The notes under the pieces were generated by a model. It made no database searches, was not told where the DNA came from, and saw only the letters and a list, made by a program, of their open reading frames with translations. From the NCBI GenBank assembly GCA_037975125.1, contig JAJQOW010000023.1:1349001-1413000 (forward strand): a stretch of 64,000 nt of DNA, written 5' to 3'. Shown here piece after piece: positions 11,706 through 22,964 of the stretch. The stretch's first letter is position 1, and each line of letters opens with the position of its first letter. The DNA comes from Latrodectus hesperus. Lineage: Eukaryota > Arthropoda > Arachnida > Araneae > Theridiidae. The position numbers were made by a program, and so were the translations under genes.

Positions 11706-12171
11706 TGTTGTTGTTTCATATCCCAGATGGTGTAGCTAAACCATCTCCATAAAACCAAAAATCATCAAAAAGTACAAAAAAAAATAAAAAATAGGATTCT
11801 TGAAAACCTTGTTTACAGTAAAATTCAGATATTCAAGAATATGTCTCGGGGAGGCCTGAACAGCCTTGCACCAGTGACACTCCAGAAAGACTTTCTGGCC
11901 CTGTTGAAAAGAAAGGGACCTAATGTGGCCACTCAAAAAACGTGAAAGAGCAGTCTGCTGTATGCTGGGGATACTGAACTGGTGCCACCAACGAGGTTTT
12001 TTCTCAAAGTACCAAGAGTGAGTAGGCAGATGTTTCCTAATTGCGTTTAATTTCATCTTTTTAATAGTGGAGATTTTCGAAAATGTTAGAATAGAGTTGC
12101 CCTGCAAGTTGTCAGCAGTGGCAGACTTAGCCAAGCTATCTGCAATTTCATCACCACGCATTCCAACATAG
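11706..12171 (-). mobile_element. Non-LTR retrotransposon 3' end (RNase H tail)
   Basis: A minus-strand open frame (11736-12161) begins in the last RNase H helix (RGDEIADSLAKSA). It continues into the C-terminal region with a histidine/cysteine pattern (FLSGHIRSL, CHWCKAVQASPRHILEYL) common to jockey-like elements. Behind the stop the minus strand reads a CAA-repeat tail (aacaacaacaac) at about 11706-11716, the expected 3' end. It is 5'-truncated at about 12171. It belongs to a different family from the element at 7602-8226. Confidence 0.7.
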
Positions 12172-12540
12172 AAAATTCCTTATTCTAGAATACGTTTACA
12201 AAACAAACTTTCAGATGCTTTTGGTGGAGTTCTACACAAATACTTTAGATAAAAAACCATAAATATATCACGGAAAACTAGAATTAATTTTATATTTGAT
12301 GTAAATTTTCAAATAGTAATTAAATTATGCCAGAAGTAAAGTTAGCAAAAACAATAATCGTTGGTATATGTAAGATTGCGTTCAAAGGACTTTATAACGA
12401 GTAAGTTGGAGCGAAATTTTGTTTGCTAATATAGAATTATTTTCAGCAAGAATAACAAGCAGTAATTTTGATGTTCAATTCGGTATTTTGCTTCTGAATT
12501 TAAATTTAGTATTTCCAGGTACTTTATATATTAATGTTGT

Positions 12541-13010
12541 CTTGATTATTACTCTGTGTTTTATTTAAATTGGGAGGGGGATTGATATCCCTAGTCTCCT
12601 TGGCAAGGGTGTCCGCCTGTTCATTTTCCTAGATGTTAACATGTGCAGGGACGCATTGGATGGTACAGGTTTTAGTCATTTCATTGAAAGGGAGGTAAAG
12701 AATTCTGTACTTGATTTATTAAAAGTCGTTTCGCTCTGAAAGCTTCGGTTTACATTAAAAGTCTCCCTCTATCCATTTTCCCTCCAAATGTATGATGTGG
12801 TATTTAGGACGTCAATGCAGTTGTCGGCCTCGTTATTTGACAGCCATTGAAACTTACTTAATTGAGCTATTCAGTAACTGATTTAGCCGAAGATGTGGCG
12901 TGATGAGTCTTTTTCCATTTTAAATTTCCTTCGATCGAATGTACAACCTCTTGTGTGACGAGGTGTTAAGTTACCCTGTGAAGGTGGTGATTGATTGTGT
13001 ATAACGGATT
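12541..13010 (-). mobile_element. Decayed RNase H remnant of another non-LTR element
   Basis: On the minus strand, 12570-12675 reads CVPAHVNI, a stop, then ENEQADTLAKETRDINPP. This matches the RNase H signature (VPAHxxIxGNExADxLAKE) with one nonsense codon. The remaining part up to about 13010 is less AT-rich than its surroundings and is probably the upstream portion of the same element. I cannot align it further. Confidence 0.5.
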
Positions 13011-14339
13011 TTCCATGGTTAGTAACATAAAAAAAGAGCTAAATATGCCTTTTAATGCTAAACTTATTAGTTTTAATTTTATAGTATAATTTGAATTTTT
13101 CTACTTTTTATATTGAATAATGTAGTCAGTCATGTGACTTACAAGTTGCAAAGACTTTTTAAATTTTAGTTCTGGGAGACATTTTACTTTAGATCAGCTT
13201 CTTCATAGTGTTAGGAAATTTTCGTATGGTAATGAATTAACATTTTCTTTCAATCCTCATAAAGAGATTGTAATAATTCTTATAAATTTTTGATTTCCTT
13301 TCAAAACCATTTTCTTATTATTTTACTCAAGTTCAATTTAAAACATACTATTTCAAGTTATTAGATAATGTTTATTGTTTTTTTAGAGACCCTTTAGATC
13401 TTTGCTTAGTAATTTAAGTACCTTTTATACCAAGTGAATTATCAAACTAAAATACTTACTTTTTTAGCTAATTTTATAATTTGGGACTAAATTATGGATT
13501 ATATAAATCATTTATAATCACAAAATAAAAATACAAATTAAAAAGAGCTCTTAACATCTCTCGCATTAGAACAATTATCACATATAACATACCAGATAAA
13601 GGTATATTTATGCCTTCAGGTGAAAATCAACACTGAAACTGCAGGAGCAAAATATTACGTAATATAAGAAAAATGGACTTGAATAATATAAGTAAATAAC
13701 GATACGATGTGGCTGACTGTGCCTCTATTGGATAACATTATTATAATCATTATATTTAAATTATTTGTTATACGTGCTTAGTCATAAAGTTGTCAAACTA
13801 GTTCTTGCTGCTAAAAGACAAAGCTATAAAGACTTAAATGTTTCAACGTGGCGTTATTTGCGATACATAAAAGATGAAATACTTGCATCTCCGATTATAG
13901 TAAAAAAATAGGGATTATCTACGTACTAAGCTACGTACGATGATTGTTCAGTTATATTATGATTACTGATCCTCTCTTAAAACTTCAAATATCAGAAAGA
14001 AATGTGAAAACAAAACCCAATTATGTGAGGAATAGATAATAGATATTCCTCGTCTTGGCTACTGTAACAATTCTGGGATAACCGAAAGAATTCTCATACA
14101 ATTTTACGAAGCATAATTCTACAAAGTCTTTCTAAAATAAAGCCCCAAAATTATACCGTTATTATAGGAAAAGGTTTTGAATAACTCTTGTGTCCTCAAA
14201 TAACATCTTTGGACTATCAATATCTGATAAAAGATGTTTGATCTGAAAAATGGCTTTTCAAATTATGTCGGTAGTTTATATTTCTGTGAGAATGAAGAAA
14301 ACTTTATGAATATTACTACAATGGAATTTTGCTCAAACT
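13011..14339. other. No recognised feature
   Basis: This stretch is AT-rich without a long open frame. The right half may belong to the Tc1-like relic that follows, but I could not read a helix-turn-helix domain in it. Confidence 0.5.
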
Positions 14340-14700
14340 TCTAAGATAGTATGAGACATGTGTAATATGGCATGCTTGCATCGTCTAATGACGAATATGA
14401 CAGGAAATATATGTACTCAAACTCTCAGATCACCTGCACCAATTCAGTCATATTTGGATAAATACGCCATATAAATTATTTCCTTAGTACCTAAACTTAT
14501 TACCAAATGGTACCAGGATGATTTTTGTTTTAGATAGTACCATTGACATCTTAAATCACCGCAACTCCAGGAGGATTGGTTTTTTAGATACTATCTTTGG
14601 CCTCCCGTATCTCCAAGCTTGAATTTTATTAGACATTTCGAACTTTTTATTCTAGCGATAAGAAAATTGCTGCCATTTAGCACTCTTATGGTCTTCTTAA
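14340..14700 (+). pseudogene. Decayed Tc1-like transposase, C-terminal part
   Basis: The stretch around 14600-14660 translates as WPPVSPSLNFIRHF, which matches the W-P-x-x-S-P-D-L-N-P-I-E-H motif of Tc1-like DDE transposases with the catalytic Asp replaced. A weak MTGNICTQTLRSPAP at about 14398 fits the block that precedes the second catalytic Asp. No terminal repeats were found. The call rests on these two short matches. Confidence 0.4.
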
Positions 14701-15429
14701 GTATTTTGTAGCAATAATGTTGAGTGTATTTGACTTCAAACTACCTACTATGAAATTAATTCATATATGTAATAAGTAGAACTTTTGTTCATCTTAATAT
14801 TAAATAAGGTTAGCAGTTATTCTTGCACTTCAGTTCAAGTAAAGTATTACAGAAAAGAATTGAAATTTTATTTCCTCTAAATTATACAGAAAATGTTTTT
14901 TTCGAAAAATGGGGAAATAATGAGTAATTTATTGGTATCTATGCTATAAAGAAAATGAAATCGCAGTTATATATTTAATTAGAAAAGATAAATTTTACCT
15001 GTGTTGCAAATTGTGAAAATATTCTCTATTTATACATGTATTTAGTGATAAAAAAGAGTTTTAGCATAAAAAACCATATATTGAAAGATAAAACTCAAAA
15101 TAATTTTCGTAAAATTATAAAAAACGGCTTATATCTTAGAGTATAATTTGAACAGAGAAAATGTAATTATTAAATTATTTTATTACTTATTTTTATAATC
15201 ATCTGCAAGGTTTATTTTCAAAATTTTACTTCATTATAAAACTTTGATATTTATATATATTTTATATTTACATAAGAACTATCACAAATTTTCCATCGGT
15301 TTACAAAATATAAAATAAATGTAAAGATGTAAATTAAAAAAACAATACATATCTTAAATGAACTTGTTTGCGTGTAAAAATTTAACACGAAACTTTATTC
15401 AAATTGAATTAAATATGTAACATTACAAT

Positions 15430-16066
15430 TGTCTTAAGAATTTTTTTTACCAGAAACTATAATGCTTATAACTATTTATAAACTGTCAAATTATGTAAAA
15501 TTTATAGGTAGTTAAGTAAATGTCTGATATATTCTTCATTTAGTAACATTGAATCATCTTAAAGTCACTTGAATTTATTTGGAATTCAATTATTAACATA
15601 ACTAATAAGAAAATCATTCAATACAAAATTAGATATCACAATATAACTTTTACACAATATGAATACATATTTTTTTAATTAAAATAAAACGTATTTCTGA
15701 ACCACATTATAATACGCTACACACACGTTACACAGTAAAGAAATAATCTGAAAAATTATATCCTAACAGAAAGTTCAAAATGATATATTCAATTTCAATA
15801 CCTTTAGAAAATTGTAATGAAATTCAAAACGTTTCTGTATAAAAACAATCCATTAATGCATAATGTTGTCTAGGACTATCTTTAAAAAAATATACGCTTT
15901 TTTATTTCTGTAAGTTAACAGACTTAATGATGGTTTTAAGGAACTTTAAAAATTAATCTTTTTCAAATGTTAGCCATATAAAGCATAGATTAAAATAGTA
16001 GTTCCTCTCAAATTTGAGTTTTCTCAACTGTGATTGTTAAAAAGTCTTCCTGGGCAATGTGTGATC
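15430..16066. repeat. 3' flank of the 9-finger ZNF, related to 28200-28909
   Basis: No gene is present. Phrases such as caatataacttttacac recur in the same order in front of the ZNF pseudogene at 28910-29517. The two ZNF loci are therefore old duplicates that kept alignable flanks. Confidence 0.55.
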
Positions 16067-16834
16067 TCATTCAGAAGTTTCTTCTACGCGGTGAGTTTTT
16101 TGATGCTTCTTAAGAGTACACCGGTAAGAATAAATTCGATTGCAAATATCACATGGAAATTGCTTTTTGTTAGTATGAATACTAAGATGTTTTTTTAGAT
16201 TACCACTACAAGTAAAATTTTTATGGCAAAATTCACACTGAAATAGCTTTTCTTTTTTATGTATCGTAAGATGCGCATTTAGATTTCTTTTAGAAGTAAA
16301 ATTTTGATTGCAGACCTCACACTGAAATGGCTTTTCTTTAGTATGAATCTTAAGATGTTGTTTCAGAGTATAACCACGAGAAAAATCTTTATAACAAACT
16401 TCACAGTGAAATGGCTTTTCTTTTGTATGTTTCCTAATATGTTCTTTCATAGCTCCTATTACTCTAAAACTACGATTACAAACGAAACAAACATATGGTT
16501 TTTCACCAGTGTGAATTCTTCGATGCACCACAAGAGCACATTTGTAAGTAAAGTCTTTACTGCAAATATCGCACTGAAATGGCTTATCTTTAACATGAGA
16601 CCTCAAATGACTCTTCAAATTTGATCTACTAATAAAATGCTTATTACAAATGTCGCACTGAAACGGTTTTTCACCTGTATGGATCCTGAGATGAGATTCG
16701 AGATTTTCCTTCTGATTAAAAGATGCATGGCATAATTCACAACGAAATCTTCCTAAATTATGAGTAAGGCTGTGCATTTTGAAGAGTTGATTGTCAATAA
16801 AATCTCTGCCACAAACACCACATAGAAATGACAT
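16067..16834 (-). CDS. C2H2 zinc-finger protein with nine fingers, intact
   Basis: ATG at 16834 opens a 255-residue frame made almost wholly of nine C2H2 fingers. All keep both Cys and both His: CGVCGRDF, CELCHASF, CDICNKHF, CDICSKDF, CFVCNRSF, CEVCYKDF, CEVCNQNF, CEFCHKNF and CDICNRIY. Linkers are HTGEKP and HTKEKP, with variants HVKDKP, HKKEKL and HTNKKQ. A short VEETSE tail follows. Arrays like this bind DNA in the nucleus, and there is no KRAB, BTB or ZAD domain in the frame. It is more diverged from the other loci here than they are from each other. Its nearest relative in the window is the dead copy at 28910-29517. It is the best-preserved member alongside 46347-47651. Target and role are unknown. 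Confidence 0.88.
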   Translation of the reverse strand: MSFLCGVCGRDFIDNQLFKMHSLTHNLGRFRCELCHASFNQKENLESHLRIHTGEKPFQCDICNKHFISRSNLKSHLRSHVKDKPFQCDICSKDFTYKCALVVHRRIHTGEKPYVCFVCNRSFRVIGAMKEHIRKHTKEKPFHCEVCYKDFSRGYTLKQHLKIHTKEKPFQCEVCNQNFTSKRNLNAHLTIHKKEKLFQCEFCHKNFTCSGNLKKHLSIHTNKKQFPCDICNRIYSYRCTLKKHQKTHRVEETSE

Positions 16835-18765
16835 TGTAAGAATGTGAAGATTTATCTGAATATAATAAAGAAACGATATATTGATAATTTAAATTTAAAA
16901 TTCCGACTTCAAATTAAAAGCTAAACTTTAAATTTTGTGTAAAAATCTGTATTATTCTGTTTAATAGTGACTAACAGTTTTATGGATTTTCCACACTATT
17001 TATTTTCAAAAATATATTTTGAAATAGTATGCATAGATTAAGTTAACATTAACTTAGAGTAAAAGTTAATTTATATTTTTCAGAATTTTATTGTTGTAAT
17101 TACAACCGATAGGGCAGAGTACTTAGCAATCTTATAAGTATGCTCAAAGTCACTGCAAAATTAAGAAAAACGAAACTCCTCATACAAGAAACATACTAGG
17201 TTCGAAATCTAATTACTATTTATAGACATTCTTATGTGAATAATTTCGTATCGGGTTAAGTATTATGTGCTTTTAGAATCGAACAATCGCATTTATCGAC
17301 AATGAGAACATGGTAACAGACTTCACAATTTGCCTGACTCTGCCACCAGTGTTATCAGAACGTCGTTGTTTTGAAGCAAAGCATTATTTACGACATGTTC
17401 TCACATTATGTTACCTTTCAGTACACTACATAAAACAAATTTGATAGTCACTTATAAAGATGACTTCTAATGTCTTTAAAGACATAACTTCAGAAATTGT
17501 TCTTTTAATTTTGAATACAGAATTTCCGAAGAAAGCAAATACTCTAACCAGACTAGTTTTGTGCGATTATTCACTTGAATATCTTTGGCATCAATGTTTT
17601 ACTTTCTAGCCATTAAAGAATACCATGGGTCGTCCGCTGTTTTGCTTATGGAACTTCTTTTTATAACCATTTAATGTAGTACACAAATAGCATAAGAAAT
17701 CAAACTACTCAAAATTATTAAATGAAGATTTCTCACTAGTAATCGACATCAGATAATAATGAATAATAGCCGTAATTGTATTAATTTATTGAATTTGTGA
17801 TTTTCGATATTAATTTATGCATCGGTTTTGTTACATTCTTAATCCGACTTCAGAAATCCTTATCAGTTTGTCACTCAACGGTTATCTTTTGCACACGAGG
17901 GTTAAATAATGAACCGGAGCCTAAGGTTATTAAGAAGAGTAGTAATTAAGGGTCACTAATCCAAATTAAAAAAGACTTCTATTTAATGAATAGTTTTATT
18001 TCTAATGTGTTTATTACGTAGAAATGATTATTTAGTTCATGCAGAGTTGCAACTTTGTTGAAATTTCACAATAACTATTTCATGAGTGTCCAATTTGTTT
18101 TTCCATGAAGCATATGACTGGATAAATATATCTATTTTAATTGAAATATAGTATATTTAAATAATTTTTATATCAATTTTATATTTTTGTTATCAATCGA
18201 TATTTTTGAATTGGATATCTCTGTCGTTGGAAGGCATATACTTAAACACGTTTTAAATATTTTCATTCTAAGAAATTCATGTAAATTATTAATTGTAACT
18301 TTAGTACATTTATTTATCGGGTAAAAGTACAGTAGAAATAAACAAAATGTTTTTTTTTCCTTTCACGTTTTTTTATTTCTTACAAATATTTGAGTACTAT
18401 TTTATCAATTTTAGCATTATATAATTTTTAAACCCACGTATTTTTCTAACAATTTGCGGCTGAATACCTAATGTAGTAAAAGCAAAAGTTACTAATGGTC
18501 AGTTTAAGGCCTTTTACTTATTTCAAATGATCAGACGATTCATTATGACGCCATTAAACTTCACCTTTTTATACAAGTGATGGAAGTGATGGAATCTTGT
18601 ATAAAAAAACACTTAATGAAGTGTCATCAAAAGCCTTAAAATATGTGGGTGTGAGTAGTTTAGAAGCAGGAAGAAGGAAGAAATCTACCTGAATTTAACA
18701 TCTCCAGAGGTATTCTTTTAATTTGAAGACATTGCAACTGAGATATATAATATTTATCTCTGTTA

Positions 18766-18770
<5 letters not shown>
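16835..18770. other. Gene-free AT-rich stretch
   Basis: No coding signal or recognised transposon was seen. A weak resemblance between about 17100-17240 and 40080-40270 (shared aaaaaacgaaa and ctatttata phrases) may be a relic of a common ZNF 5' flank. Confidence 0.45.

Positions 18771-18856
<86 letters not shown>
18771..18856. repeat. (TA)43 microsatellite
   Basis: Uninterrupted TA dinucleotides span 86 bases. The open frames across it are repeat artefacts of alternating Tyr and Ile. Confidence 0.98.
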
Positions 18857-18861
<5 letters not shown>

Positions 18862-19927
18862 ATATTATGTAAATGAATATCTATCTTCCCCACTTAGGAT
18901 CGAAATATAGTTAATAAAGAAATTAACTCGATAAAGAAACAAACTCAGATTATCAATTCATTTTGCAGAGTAGAATATGGAATGACTAAAAATTAGCATC
19001 TATATTATTTTTTATTTCATTGAATTGTAATTAGAAATAATAAAGTCATCGAATGTTTTTAAAGAAAACATAATTTAAAAAATAATTTTTCTGCAAAAAA
19101 TAAAAAATGGTAATTTTCATTCGTATTGAATACATTAATTTTTAAATAGAATATTTGTTTTTTTATCTTAAATCATCAAAATATACATCTAAACAGCTTT
19201 ATTTTTGTTTTTGATTTAATTATCTTTTGTGTGGAAAGAATTTGAACATGTTTATTAAAATGGTCTGAAAACATCCCTAAATATTGAACACTAGAAACTT
19301 CCTTAAACGTATTCTTCACCATTAGAAGTTTGAAAATGAATAGGTAAAAAATAAAGATAAATTCGAATTTCTTCTATGTATTTACAAGCAATGAATATTA
19401 TAGTTTTATCTAATCCGACTGTTATGCAAATGAATCATTCAAAAAATACTAAAAAATGTATACTAATGTCATTATCATTAAATTTATTGTTTTTAACCTC
19501 TAAGAATAATCTATTAATGATGATTTTAAAAAAAGAAGGCAGAAACTTGCTTTTAAAATCATTAGAGATTTCTGGAACGGCACGCAACTTGGCATAAGCA
19601 ACTTTATGGTGAAGTAAAATAAGTCAATAATTTAGATTTAAATTGACCCCACAAACTTTGTTACAAAACTTTAAATCAGACTAATGCCAAAATTTTGATT
19701 TGTATTTTTTTTATCAGAGCATCCTTTCTCACATTGATCACGTAAAAAAAAATTAGGCTGATAGAAGGAATGAAGACTATAAGCACATATATTTCAAGAG
19801 ATTTCATTACGTTCGGCTTAAACTTTTCAATTTTAATATCATTAATTAATTTTTTTGCAGTATAATTACAGCTCTTAATCTATTAATTGATATTAAGTAT
19901 CACCATTCTATTTTTTACGTGATCATA
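18857..19927. other. No recognised feature
   Basis: This is AT-rich sequence. A 73-codon plus frame at 19376 has biased, low-complexity content and no motif. Confidence 0.5.
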
Positions 19928-20145
19928 GTAGCTCTGTGTTTAAGGTATTGGCCTTCAGTCCGGAAAGGAATTCGATTCCCGATGCCCCCAAAGACCCACC
20001 GAGCACATGCGATATATACGTGCTCCTTAAATTTGTGATCGGTCGTTGAGCAGTTATCGTGGGTGCAGTTGTCTGGAGATAATTTCCTTTCCCTTCAGAT
20101 CAATGCCAAAATTGTGGGAGTGGATACTCTGGTGGTGTCATCTAT
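19928..20145 (+). mobile_element. tRNA-derived SINE-like unit
   Basis: The 5' part carries an A-box-like run (tagctctgtgtttaaggta) followed about 35 bases later by a B-box-like aattcgattccc. This is the spacing of an internal RNA polymerase III promoter. A non-tRNA body rich in G and C relative to its surroundings follows to about 20145. The tRNA fold is incomplete, so this is a SINE head rather than a tRNA gene. Confidence 0.6.
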
Positions 20146-20404
20146 CGGAGATTTGATGAGCCAAGACGTACTTTCACCTTCTTGGCGTTTTGCTTAAAAC
20201 GAGAAAGATGCACCTTACAGATTTAAGCTTGGCTTGTGCAAGTGTCAAAATGAGCAGTACCATTTATTTTAAATTCGGAGATTTGATGAGCCAAGACGTA
20301 CTTTTACTTCTTGGCGTTTTGCTTAAAACGAGAAAGATGCACCCTACAGATTTAATCTTGGCTTGTGCAAGTGTCATAATGAGCAGTACCATTTTATTTT
20401 AAAT
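20146..20404 (+). repeat. Two tandem copies of a 130-bp unit
   Basis: The stretch starting cggagatttgatgagccaag at 20146 is repeated from 20276 with a few substitutions and a one-base length change. It follows directly on the SINE-like unit and may be its 3' body duplicated. The open frame across it is a by-product of the repeat. Confidence 0.9.
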
Positions 20405-21039
20405 TTAGCTTCATTACCTAAAATTTTTTAAAATAATTTGTCATTTGAAATTTAATTTTTATTTAATTGCTTTTTATTTTTTATATTTTACTTTATTAAT
20501 TTTTTTCTAATATAATACATAATATAATAACATATGATATTTATTTTAGCTAATTTTTGTATAATTTTACAACAAATCTTTAATATGATATTCCTCTTTA
20601 AGACAGTTCTCATCAGGACACTAAGCCTTCAATGTGGAGGGTTTTTAGAAAAGTGCCGTTTTGTTTTTTATAGTTTTTATCAATTAATCGAAATTGCCAC
20701 TTTTTCACTCATTGAGTGAAAGACTAATTTCTGAAATATAATGCATCAAATTCTGCTTAAAATAAAAAGTGTCAACAATAATATAAAGCTCACATTATGT
20801 TAGGAAATTTGCTTTATAAAGTCAAAATTTTTTTAAACGTGTCAATAAAAGCAAATATATGATTGCAAAAATGTTTCAAATTGTTAATGTACAATAGAAG
20901 ACTACTATAATTTCTACCTTTTAAGAATTAAAAGAGGTGAAAGGGATAGCACTTTTTATAATGGGCAATGAGTAGGGCATCGTAGTCCTGAAAACGGTTT
21001 TTTTTAATTTAGATACATGGATCAGCAATGACCGCCAGA
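20405..21039. other. No recognised feature
   Basis: AT-rich sequence with no motif that I can name. A 61-codon frame at 20534 is low complexity. Confidence 0.5.
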
Positions 21040-21225
21040 CTTGACTTTTCATCCGTAGAGACATTATTTCAAATTTAGGGCATTGTGATCATGACATTTG
21101 TAACGTGCACCAGCAAACATTAGTGAATACAATGTATCTTCGATTGAGTCGGGGTTCAAACTCACTGTCTTTTGATGACGAGAACGAATGCACTAATCGA
21201 CCACACCAACACAACCATGTTAGCA
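21040..21225 (-). mobile_element. tRNA-derived SINE-like unit, minus strand
   Basis: On the minus strand the sequence reads a tRNA-like head (ggtcgattagtgcattcg) and a B-box-like gagtttgaaccccga about 30 bases later. A non-tRNA body follows towards 21040. It differs in sequence from the SINE at 19928. Confidence 0.5.
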
Positions 21226-21783
21226 TGCCAAAAATATGATCACTAGATCATCGGTGAATGTTGCCTCTGAAATTCTTAGTTGTTCTAGGACGAAGATACG
21301 TACCATCGTAGGCTTTATCAATCAACCCCTCAGGGGGTTTATCTTCTTTAGGTAAACACGGGTATCACAATCCCGAGGGGTACCCCAGTGATCTGTCCTC
21401 TTCTTTCTTTTCTTCTCTTCTCTACTCTTCTACTTTTTCTACCTTTTCTCCCTCAGTGTGGTTGCCTCGCAAGAGGTTGAGGGCTTCCCTTGAGTAGTTT
21501 TCGCCGCTCTGTTGATATTAGCTCTTCTTAGGGACTAAATCACCCACGTGATTGCCGTGCGTGGAGACCCATGTCCCTGGAAAGGAGGGACCTGGTAATT
21601 GAGGCCCCAGAGACCAACACATTACTTTGGCCTCTGCTTTAGGTAAACGGGAGGTGTGTTGTGGCCCTCAGCACATCAATCGGCTTTATGGATCAAGCGA
21701 TCGGTACATCTACTGGATGACTCGTTATGGGTGGAGGCCACTTCAGGGATGTACTGTGATCGTATAGAACCTGGCTAGCACTG

Positions 21784-22740
21784 GTGGAGCTGGTCTGCAT
21801 CACATTGTTGGACTCGGTGGTGCCGGCAGGTCCCCAATTTTCCATTTCTAATATGGAAACAAGCACTTTTTCTTCTCTGCCACGGGAGCATACATTGAAT
21901 TTAATAAAAGTAAGATTTTACATTGTCAAACGGAAAGAGGGTACTTTTGATAATGTATCCCCTCTCCTAATCCAAAAAGGTATCAGTGGCAATATTAGTG
22001 AAGTGAAGAGCATTCGGAAACTTCGTTCTGGTGATCTAATTGGTAAAAGTTGCTTTAGATGCATAAGCAACTCTCATTAGCAGAATGAACATGCTTGCTA
22101 ACCTAGAGGTGTCCATCCAACCTCATATGAATCTTAACTTTTCAAGTGGTGTGGTATCCGTCAAAGATTTACTAAATACGCCTGCTGACGAGATATCAAA
22201 GATCAAAAGGTCTGTGCTGTAAAACGCATTACTGACAGACGAGATGGACAGATTATCAATACTAAACATCTCATACTGACATTTGCGACGCCAGACCTCC
22301 CGCAGCATATTAAAGCTGAGTACATGCATCTATCCGTTAGGCCGTTTATCCCAAATCCTTTGCGTTGTTTCCAGTGCCAGAGATGTGGTCACACCAAAGC
22401 GACTTGCAGGGGCAAACTGACTTACACTCGCTGTGTAGCAGTTGGCCGTGACAGCTCGTCTTGTACTGCAAAGGAGAGGTGTGTAAACTGTAAAGGCGAC
22501 CACCCCTCCTACGTTAGAAATTGTCCTATCTGGATACTGGAAAAGGAAATCACAACCACTAAAGTTAAGAATAATTGTTCATATCCCGAGGCGAGACGTG
22601 CTGTTACAGCTCGTACAACTCAAGCGGGAGTTAGCTATGCACTTGTCACCGCCAAAGTCACCAGAACGGCTAGTATGCAAACAGATGCTCTTTCACTTCC
22701 CTACATCTGTACAGAGGCCAAAATCAACCTCCACAACTAA
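21784..22740 (+). pseudogene. ORF1 (gag-like) of the jockey-like element
   Basis: Several frames must be combined. 21784-22080 gives the N-terminal part. A second frame from about 22084 (NMLANLEVSIQPHMNLNFSS) ends in a stop at about 22218. The open frame 22324-22740 carries the zinc knuckles: CFQCQRCGHTKATC and CVNCKGDHPSYVRNC are CCHC-type, and the middle knuckle has lost residues (TRCVAVGRDSSSC). In active elements this protein binds the element RNA. Here it is broken by at least two frame changes. Confidence 0.7.
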
Positions 22741-22964
22741 CACTCGTAGAAAAGCTCCTATGGCTAATCTAAAGCCCTAAAGGTTTTAAAATTAAAATCT
22801 GCAAAGGAGAGCAATTTCAGGTCCTCCATATCCATCCGTAAAGCGTTCTCCCTGGAGGCTGATGCTGTATACCTACATCCCTCTGACGAAGATCTATCAT
22901 TCGAGGAAATGTCAAATGACATGCCCTCCAGCTCCGGGAAAGGAGCTTTTCAAAATAAATAATA

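Noticed and set aside
18660..18893. 77-codon minus frame rich in Tyr-Ile
   Set aside because: It is produced by the TA microsatellite.
20190..20402. 70-codon frame with an internal protein repeat
   Set aside because: It simply reads across the two 130-base tandem units. No domain and no stable start context.
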